Assembly (NCBI GenBank): GCA_022495995.1
Contig: JAFEMH010001243.1
Coordinates: 124,001-188,000 of the forward strand
Source: Adenophora triphylla var. japonica
Taxonomy: Eukaryota > Streptophyta > Magnoliopsida > Asterales > Campanulaceae
Reading direction: 5' to 3'
Length of the DNA stretch: 64,000 nt
The first letter of the stretch is position 1; every line of letters begins with the position of its first letter. This document shows, one piece after another, positions 56,104 to 64,000 of this stretch. A program made the position numbers and the translations under genes. A model generated the notes under the pieces. It had not been told where the DNA came from and did not search any database. It saw only the letters and a program-made list of their open reading frames with translations.

Positions 56104-56730
56104 TGGTCCCATTTCTGGAATCTCTAATCGCGACCTCCACGATCCGATCTCTGACTTTCGATCCTGACTTTTCACGGTCAAATTCCCAATCTCGACCTTT
56201 CAAGGTCAAATTTCCAATCGCGACCTCCACGGTCCAATCTCTGACTTTCGACCTTGACCTTTCACGGTCAAATTCCCAATTTCGACCTTTCACGGTCAAA
56301 TTCCCAATCTCGACCTTTCACGGTCAAATTTCCAATTGCGACCTCCACGGTCCGATCTCCGATTTTCAATCCTGACCTCTCACAGTTAAATTTTCAATCG
56401 CGACCTCCACGGTCCGATCTCTGATCTTCGATCTCGACCTTTCACGGCCAAGTCTCTAATCGCGACCTCCACGGTCCGATCTTCGATCTTCGATCTCGAC
56501 CTTTCACGGTCAAGTCTCTAATCGCGACCTCCACGGTCCGATCTCCGATCTTTAATTTCGACCTTTCACGGTCAAATTTCCAATCACGACCTCCACGGTT
56601 CGATCTCCGATCTTCGATTCCGACCTCTCACGGTCCAACCTCCGATATCAATCTTTCATGGTCAAATAGGCAATCACGGTCAAATCTCCAATCAAGACCC
56701 TCACGGTCCAATTTTCAATCTCAACCTTTC
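56104..56730. repeat. About 62-bp tandem array, about 10 copies, GACC/GGTC hairpins
   Basis: Composite units: CGACCTCCACGGTC (stem GACC/GGTC, loop 5) alternates with CGACCTTTCACGGTC (same stem, loop 6) and a CGATCTTCGATC palindrome. Confidence 0.92.
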
Positions 56731-56892
56731 ATGGTCAAATCCTTTCCGATCAATTAGGATTAGGAGAAAATGTGTTTTAAGCAAAATTTAAGCAATAAGT
56801 GCATGTTACTTGAGCCTTCAGCCTAAACACTTACCTCCGAGTCTAAACCTTACCTACCCTCGAGTCTAAACCTTGCCTATCCCTTTCCCGCA

Positions 56893-58098
56893 GTGAGAAA
56901 GAAGTGGGTGAGAATACCGGGTCAGCGGCTTGTCAGTGCAGAAATCTCAGATAGTTCGTCAGAATCGTCAGGGTCGTCATTCCAGAAAGTCAGAATGGCA
57001 GATATGACAGAAAACGGTAATGGTATGGGTAATCCAGTGACTAGAGAGGAAGAGTTAGCCCTAGCTTTGGAAAATGCCCATAAGGTTCATGAAGAGCAGC
57101 TGACCATGCTCGTCAGTGCTCTTCCCCGTCATGGAGTTCAGGTAACAGTTGAGGCAAATGGTTCCCTGGTCATGGTCGAAGATGAGACTCCAGAAACAGT
57201 GATCTCAATCCCTCCATCTTATAACCAATACCCTCCGTCATATAACCAATACCCTCCATCCTACAGATAATACCTTCCTTCACCCACATATGATCCCTTA
57301 CCAAGGACTACTCCTCTCCAGTCCTTTCCAACATCCCAGGCCATCAGGGCTCCATCGCCCTCAGCTCCCCAGAACGGATTGGGCTTCATCACACCTGTTC
57401 CTCAGTTTCAGCAGTACCTGCCAGTTCATGCTCCTGCTTCACATAATCAGTTTGAGCCATGTGGCTATGTTCTGAGACCTCTATACTCACTTGAATGCAA
57501 TCATGAGTTGCTAAAAGAAAATTCGGATGCCTCAAGTTTTCCGTTGCCGTCTACCGGACTTAGTGAATTCACCCGTCAGTTTCACCGGTCTGCGGCTGTG
57601 GTTCCCTCTACTGATAAAGGTCTCGTTGCGAGTTCCAATAACTCGAGAGTTCCCGTTAACCCCCATGTGGTAATGTTGACAGAGCAAGTGAAACAAATGC
57701 AGGAGAAGCTTGATCTCATGATGAGTACCAGTACTCCCTCGACCCAAGATGTCAAACCAGACAAAGAAATGATTCTGCCGTGCAAAATCCAAGTGCCCGA
57801 AGTGAGAGAAGTTGACAGGACAACTAGTTCTAAGCTTGAGAAAAGTCTGAAGACACAGCTAGCCAGTACTACCCCCTTCACTCAATACAACTAGCGTAAC
57901 GCTGAATCCTCCCAAACAGGTCCCAATATCCCTCAGAGTCCTCCCAGGTTCACTTCCTTCCATCAATATGCTCAGTCAACAAATTTCGTCCCAGTGACTT
58001 TTCCAACCCGTTTCTTCAGACAACTTGTGCTTGCTCCAGCTGCTCCATGGCCTCAAATCCCTCAATTTCCACCAGTATCATGGGCACGTAACTGATCA
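56893..58098 (+). pseudogene. Gag-like ORF of the second Tat-type element, broken
   Basis: After an acceptor CCCGCAG at 56892, the frame reads a Ser-rich start, then MADMTENGNGMGNPVTREEE with a coiled-coil-like ALALENAHKVHEEQLTML, three PPSYNQY repeats, a stop at 57268, Pro/Gln-rich sequence, a second coiled coil (MLTEQVKQMQEKLDLMM) and a stop at 57892. A Pro-rich tail follows to 58098. The arrangement is the N-terminal part of Ogre/Tat gag. The nucleocapsid, protease and pol that should follow are absent, so the element is non-autonomous or was later deleted. Confidence 0.6.
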
Positions 58099-60500
58099 CG
58101 GCCTCGGTCTACAGTATGGAATCCAGAAAGTTAATAGAAAATGGAAAGCTCAAATGTCCTGGCAGTCCAACCAGCGAAGAGTAGCTAGGCTAGGGGTTGC
58201 CTATCCTTAAGCAAGATTAAGAAATAAAATAGTCTCCCAGTCAACTTTCGTAGGTTCTAGTACTTTCCTCTTTCAATCAAGTCCTCCTTGGACATTGTAA
58301 TTAATTTTAGATCCTCTATAAAAGAGTCTTTTTCTTTTCTTGCTAGACTTAAGACATTATTTGCACACCTACATTACATTTAATGAAAATGATTTTATTT
58401 TATGTGATCACTTGCATTGCTCAATAAACAATCTTACGAAATACTTAATGTTCTGATTAAATCAGTGTGAGAAAGTCAACTAATGCCTTCCCCATACACC
58501 TCCCTTACCCCACAAAAGGCCTCTATCAAGCCATACACTTTCATTACCTCACAAAAGCCTTCGTCAAGCCATACGCCTCCCCAAATCATGTCCTCATCGT
58601 CACCTTGACCAAGTCAACGACGGTGGTAACATCAAGGGACAACAAAAGGCCACGCAGCCTCAAAGGATTGACCCCATGTCGACAACAACCTAGGATCTTG
58701 CCTTCGACCCCAAGGGCATCAAGAAAGTTCAAGCAGGGGCTCGCCTTGGCCCTCAAAGCCCTAAAAAGGATGGTCTAGGCAAAAAACAGGGTTGCACATA
58801 TAAAAAAGGGAGGGGGGTCAAAGCTCAAAGAATGAAACAATGGAGCGGTCAAGGCAAAGACAGAGACATTTCACAAGCTCTTAGGTATATGCAAATCCTT
58901 TCTGTCCCAATGAAAGATAAAATCAAGAAGCAATTGAAGCAGCCGTCCAAAAATGACTTGGTCAAGGAATCATCCCGAGGCCCATGCCTCATCATCCAAC
59001 CTTCTCATCCGAAGCTTTTCCACTAAAGGAACCACAAATCCCATTTCCCAAAACCAAACACAGTTCAGCCGAAGCCGAAATACGGCGACCTGAGCTCCTC
59101 ACAGTGAGGGAAACGTAGGCAACCAGAAAGGTCCGGTCATAAACACATTCAAATTCCTGAAAATCTGGTCTCATCTGTGTCCTTTCCCCATAAACATATT
59201 CAAATTCCCTAAAATCGGTCTTCTCAATGGTCTCTCTCATAGACATATTCAAATTCCGGAAAACCCGGTCTCATCAATGACCTCTCTATACACAGACCTT
59301 TCTTTCACACATAGCCAACCTTGATCCGCGACATTAGTTGACTTTCTCCTCATGATTAATCGAAATTTTTATTCATATCGAGATTAGTGGTTGAATAACC
59401 CGAACATTAATAAAGGGTTTTAAGCAATCTTGTGATCATTGTAAATAAAACAAGTTTTCAGATGACTTGACAAGTCTTCTCTTTCTACATCTTAGGAAAA
59501 ATAGTGCTAAACACTGATTTTCTGTCAGCAGGGGCTTCCATACACTTTTACCAACCTTTGTACGCTTATACTCTCTCAAAAGAGTCAAACCCAAAGCGAG
59601 TTTTTGTGCCTACGTCGAATAAGGCCATCAAAATAACACAAAATCGGGATCTATTCACACCTTTCGAAAAATATGCCCCTACATGTATAAATTTTTAAAA
59701 TTCCCTTCTTCCACATCTTCTTGCGGTTGACTGAGTGACTAAAGAAAATAAAAGAGTAAGTACAAAAGGATAGGTTTTTCACTCTTCTGCTACAATTCGC
59801 ATTAGGGCCGCCTTGAAAATTTTCAAGGTTGGGGCTTTGCCAGGCCATTTCCTTAGACTGGGGCTTCTTTAGCCATTTTTGGGGTCCGCATTGGGTTCCT
59901 CACTATGTCACAAAACGGATTCAATCTTGGTCAGATCAACCTCAGGATCACTCTTGCAGTACCAATCATATTGGGACTTTTGCTAGGTCATCAGTTGGAA
60001 TTCTACCAAGTCACTTCTTCAAGCCGGGGCTTTGAAAAATTTCTCCTCAGACAGGGGCTTCGATAAGTCACATCCATCCTCAGAAGAGAGGTTTTGTCAC
60101 TATGACATTTGCTTTAGTCTTTTTGGTTCTAAAAGCCTGTCAGCATCAAGCTTCAAACGCTAGAGTTCGAGAAAGGGACTTTAATCAAGACCCGAGGTTT
60201 AAACCCGATCTCAGCCCAAGAGGGAATTTTGGTCCACATGACACCTTTTGGCAGCATTAGCCAAATCTCAGCAACAGCAACAGCTCATTCCGCACCCAAG
60301 GGATACGACCCCACCTGCTCGAAACCTGTCTCAAACAGTTCCCAAACGCATACATCCAAACACATGCATCCAAACACATTCCTTCATAAAACTCCTCTCA
60401 CATTACCTTTCCGCAAAAGAGTCAGCCCGTGGCTCATGTGACATGCACAAAGAAAAATAACTTAATTGATTACAAAATCAAAATAGGAAATACTTTTGCC
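58099..60500 (+). other. Internal DNA without pol, transcript-end-like
   Basis: A TATA-like CTCTATAAAAGAG lies at 58314 and an AATGAAAATG/AATAAA-rich stretch at 58380-58430. From 58460 on, loose repeats of CCTTCCCCATACACCTCCC, of TTCAAATTCCNNAAAA (59148-59260) and of a GGGGCTT word (59828-60060) suggest decayed tandem DNA. No coding signature. Confidence 0.45.
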
Positions 60501-60504
60501 CAAA

Positions 60505-61560
60505 ATTTTCCCGTTATCTCCAAATGGGATAACGTTTCCTCTGGGAAGTCCTTCTGTTATCATCAAATGGGATAACGTCTCCTCCGGGAAACCCTCCATT
60601 ATCGCCAAATGGGATAACGTCTCCTCCGAAAAGTCCTCTGTTATCGCCAAATGGGATAACGTTTCCTCCGAGAAGTCCTTCCGTTATCGCCAAATGGGAT
60701 AACGTTTTCCTCCGGGAAGTCCTTCCGTTATCACCAAATGGGATAACGTTTTCCTTCGGGAAATCCTCCGTTATCGCCAAATGGGATAACGTCTCCTCCG
60801 GGAAATCTCTGTTATCGCCAAATGGGATAACGTCTCCCTCGAGAAATTTCCCGTTATCTCCAAATGGGATAACGTTTTCCTCTGGGAAGTCCTTCCGTTA
60901 TCACCAAATGGGATAACATTTTCCTCCGGAAATCCTCCGTTATCGCCAAATGGGATAACGTCTCCTCCGGGAAATCTCCGTTATCGCCAAATGGGATAAC
61001 GTCTCCCTCAGGAAATTTCCCGTTATCTCCAAATGGGATAACGTCTCCTCCGAGAAACCCTCTGTTATCGCCAAATGGGATAACGTTTCCTCCGGGAAGT
61101 CCTTTCGTTATCGCCAAATGGGATAACGTCTCCTCCGGGAAACCCCCCATTATCGCCAAATGGGATAACATCTCCTCCGGGAAATCTTCCGTTATCTCAA
61201 AATGGGATAACGTCTCCTACAGGAAGTCCTCCGTTATCGCCAAATGGGATAACGTCTCCTCCGGAAAACCCTCCGTTATCGCCAAATGGGATAACATCTC
61301 CTCCGGGAAATCTTCCGTTATCTCAAAATGGGATAACGTCTCCTCCGGGAAATCCTCCGTTATCGCCAAATGGGATAACGTTTCCTCCAGGAAATCTTCC
61401 GTTATCGCCAAATGGGATAACGTCTCCTCCGAGAAATCCTCCGTTATCGACAAATGGGATAACGTTTCCTCCGGGAAATCTTCCGTTATCGCCAAATGGG
61501 ATAACGTCTCCTCCGGAAAATTTCCCGTTATCTCCAAATGGAGTAATGTTTTTCCCAATA
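60505..61560. repeat. 42-bp hairpin array, about 25 copies
   Basis: Each unit contains CGTTATC and GATAACG seven-base arms with an inner CCA/TGG pair, then a CTCCTCCGGGAAAT-type spacer. The apparent long minus-strand reading frames are a by-product of the 3n period. Confidence 0.95.
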
Positions 61561-61795
61561 TCATTATCCTTAGCCCGGAAGGCTTTAAATTACCCGGTCC
61601 GAAAGATCGTATAAATTTCCTAAATTATTATCCGTAGCCCAGAAGGCTTTAAATTACCCGGTTCGAAAGACCGTATAAATTTCCCAAATCGTATAAATTT
61701 CTCTCAAAAATCTCCGTTATCACCAAATGGGATAACGTTTCTTGTTAAAAAATCTCAGTTATTGCCAGAAGGCAATAACATTTATACCTTTCTCG
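61561..61795. repeat. Transitional hairpins
   Basis: AGCC/GGCT pair (61571-61584), CGGT/ACCG around TCGAAAG (61660), and a 9-bp stem GTTATTGCC/GGCAATAAC with loop AGAA (61758-61779). Confidence 0.85.
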
Positions 61796-61799
61796 ATCT

Positions 61800-62425
61800 C
61801 CGTTATTCCCGAATGAAGGAATAACATTTCGACCTCTCTCGCGATCTCCGTTATTCCCGAATGAAGGAATAACATTTTGCTATCTCTTTCGATCTGCGTT
61901 ATTCCCGAATGAAGGAATAACATTTCGACCTTTTTTGATCTCCATTATTCTCGAATGAAGGAATAACATTTCGACCTCTCTCGTGATCTCTGTTATTCCC
62001 GAATGAAGGAATAACATTTCGCTATCTCTTTCGATCTCCGTTATTCCCGAATGAAGGAATAACATTTCGACCTTTTTCGATCTCCGTTATTCCCGAATGT
62101 AGGAATAACATTTCGACCTTTCTCGATCTCCGTTATTCCCGAATGAAGGAATAACATTTCGACCTCTCTCGCGATCTCCGTTATTCCCGAATGAAGGAAT
62201 AACATTTCGCTATCTCTTTCGATCTCCGTTATTCCCGAATGAAGGAATAACATTTCGACCTTTTTCGATCTCCGTTATTCCCGAATGAAGGAATAACATT
62301 TCGACATTTCTCGATCTTCGTTATTCCCGAATGAAGGAATAACATTTCGACCTCTCTCAAGATCTCCGTTATTCCCGAATGAAGGAATAACATTTCACTA
62401 TCTCTTTCAATCTCCGTTATCTCTG
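61800..62425. repeat. 46-52-bp hairpin array, 13 copies
   Basis: Every unit has the 8-bp stem GTTATTCC/GGAATAAC around CGAATGAA, followed by a CATTTCGACCTCTCTCG spacer. Stems are nearly always intact while spacers vary. Confidence 0.95.
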
Positions 62426-62474
62426 TTAGAATTAAATCAAATAAGGTGACAGCCCCCGAGTTGTCAAGATTCAA

Positions 62475-62773
62475 CTTCAGCTACCTCTATCTCTGATTCG
62501 AAGGAGATAGTGAAGTACGCTTTAGTTTCTCCAACTTCAGCTACCTCTATCTCTGATTCGAAAGAGATAGTGAAGTACGTTTTAGTTTCTCCAAATTAAG
62601 CTACCTCTATCTCTGATTCGAAAGAGATAGTGAAGTACGCTTTAGTTTCTCCAGATTAAGCTACCTCTATCTTTGATTTGAAAGAGATAGTGAAGTACGC
62701 TTTAGTTTCCCAACTTTTGCTACCTCTATCTCCTCGATAGTGAAGTACGCTTAAGTTTTTCCAACTTCAGCTA
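62475..62773. repeat. 60-bp hairpin array, about 5 copies
   Basis: Units carry CTATCTC/GAGATAG with a 10-nt loop. The last one (62725-62740) is CTATC/GATAG with a 6-nt loop. The array is cut by the LTR at 62774. Confidence 0.93.
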
Positions 62774-64000
62774 TGTAACGACCCTAAACCTAGGCACCTA
62801 TTTTAGTATCATGAAATGTGCTTTTAATATTATTTTTAATATTATGTGTTTAATTTATATCTTTGATTTCTTAATATTAAAATGAAATGATTGGGAAATA
62901 AATAATATTCTTGGGAAGGGTATAATAATAGAAATGGACAAAATAAATAAAATGTGGGTAGTATACTTCCTTGTGTAGGAGAAGTATGATTGAAAAAGAT
63001 TTTTTTTAAAAAGAAGGGATGGGGTGACCATACCCTCCCCTTATTTCCCTCATCCTTTTCTTTTTAATTGTCAAACCTCCCCATACTCCCTTTATCCCTC
63101 CCCATACTCTTCCATACTCCTCCATTCTCCATCATTTTCCTTCTTCTTCCTCAACCTTCTTCCCATGGAAACCTCCTTCCAATATATTTCTTCCAAAAAT
63201 GGTAGTTAATCCAAGCCTTCTCCATTTGAAGATCCGGGTGTACTTTTGGATTCGTGGAGTCAAGAGGAGCACTTTGAGCTAAGAGAATCCTTAATCCACT
63301 TCATAATTGCTATGTGAGTTATTATGACTTTCCCTTCTTTAAATGTTCATAAACTATGAATGTTGTTATTGTTAAATGATGGTTTGATGCTTGGAAACCT
63401 TCTTAGAATGGAGGAATTGGTTAAAGTTATGGAAGGATGTTGTTGTTCATAGAAGATGATCAAGAAGTAGATGAAAATGGGTTAAGTTAAATGAAGATAA
63501 TTGAATTAGGATTGTGGTAGGAAATGTATAGGAAATCAAGTTGTATAGGATTGAGGTTTATGTTGTTTGGGTTTGATTGATTTAGAATAAAGTAGTAAAT
63601 ATTTGGGAGTCTTTCATGAGCATCAAAAATGGGAAAGAATTATAAAGGGGAAAACCTTCTTGGATTGAGGAATTTGTTAGTTTATAGAAAATGTGGTGTT
63701 ATTGTTCATGGAGGTGATAAAGAGTAAAATGATAGGGTTTAAGTAGAGATAAGAATGTTAAAAATGAAATGTAGTAGTGTAATGAGTAGAATAACTAAGT
63801 TGTAAGTGGGTTAAATCCATCTTACTTGGATTAGAATGGTTTAGAATGAGTTTTGGTGAAATTAGCAACCCCCTTTTTATGCCTTTGTTCGCACATACTG
63901 TGCGCGCCCACTAGGACCGGGTGCGCGCCCGCTCATTCTCGGTCACTTCCCGGCGCGCCCGCGGGGCCGGGTGTGCGCCACTAGAGACAGTGCGCGCCCA
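62774..64000 (+). mobile_element. LTR of another gypsy-type element, incomplete at the window edge
   Basis: TGTAACGACCCTAAACC is a common start for plant gypsy LTRs. It splits the third hairpin array right after AGCTA (62769-62773), the likely target. A CT-rich region at 63020-63180 and GCGCGCCC repeats at 63890-64000 follow. No end in view. Confidence 0.5.

Noticed and set aside
56103..56375. 90-residue frame
   Set aside because: Translation of the GACC/GGTC tandem array, not a gene.
60505..61560. CRISPR-like look: regular short repeats with palindromic parts
   Set aside because: The spacers are themselves similar copies, the host is a plant and no cas genes exist. It is a minisatellite.
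60514..61564. Minus-strand frames rich in Leu/Ser/His repeats across the hairpin array
   Set aside because: They arise because the 42-bp unit is a multiple of three and the frames shift between units without selection.
61880..62474. Short minus-strand frames in the 46-52-bp array
   Set aside because: Repeat-derived, no conserved domain, frame changes between copies.

Overview
The window looks like plant nuclear DNA, most probably from a eudicot. It has genes with GT-AG introns, an F-box/DUF295 gene, Stowaway-like and Tourist-like MITEs, a tRNA-derived SINE, hAT, CACTA and Helitron remnants, and long nested Ty1/copia and Ty3/gypsy (Tat-type) retrotransposons. Nothing bacterial or viral was recognised. 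Almost every long reading frame is a transposon gene, most of them broken. Host coding content is small and confined to the first 13.5 kb.

Layout. 1-13.2 kb: gene-bearing part, with two complete hAT elements (8-bp target duplications), a Tourist-like MITE, a Helitron helicase relic, a CASP-like first exon between inverted repeats, an unrecognised two-exon gene, a SINE, Stowaway-like MITEs, and an F-box/DUF295 gene with one frameshift and an LTR-like sequence at its 3' end. 13.2-23.2 kb: five MITEs in 1.5 kb (14.2-15.65), a gypsy LTR with a broken gag (about 15.9-18.6), a truncated CACTA transposon with a 179-bp tandem repeat (18.6-21.03), and more MITEs, one nested in another. 23.2-40.0 kb: a minus-strand copia element (target duplication GTTAT) with a 10.35-kb SIRE/Maximus-type copia element (target duplication ACCTC) inserted in one of its LTRs. 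40.05-45.2 kb: scrambled gypsy pol pieces, a CACTA end, and a minus-strand gypsy gag-protease-RT fragment. 45.2-52.7 kb: a Tat-type 3' LTR and the matching 3' internal region, with tandem repeats and a spliced plant-mobile-domain gene running antisense to the element. 52.7-62.8 kb: a second Tat-type element (5' LTR, primer-binding site, gag-like gene) with long tandem arrays. From 62.774 kb: the start of another LTR, running off the window.

The most unusual signal lies at 45.4-62.8 kb. Nearly all the unrelated tandem repeats there are built from short perfect hairpins, often with 4-nt loops, and several families show compensatory stem changes. The same kind of hairpin (AGGCC/GGCCT) sits at the LTR promoter, at the plant-mobile-domain gene promoter and at the start of a second antisense reading frame.
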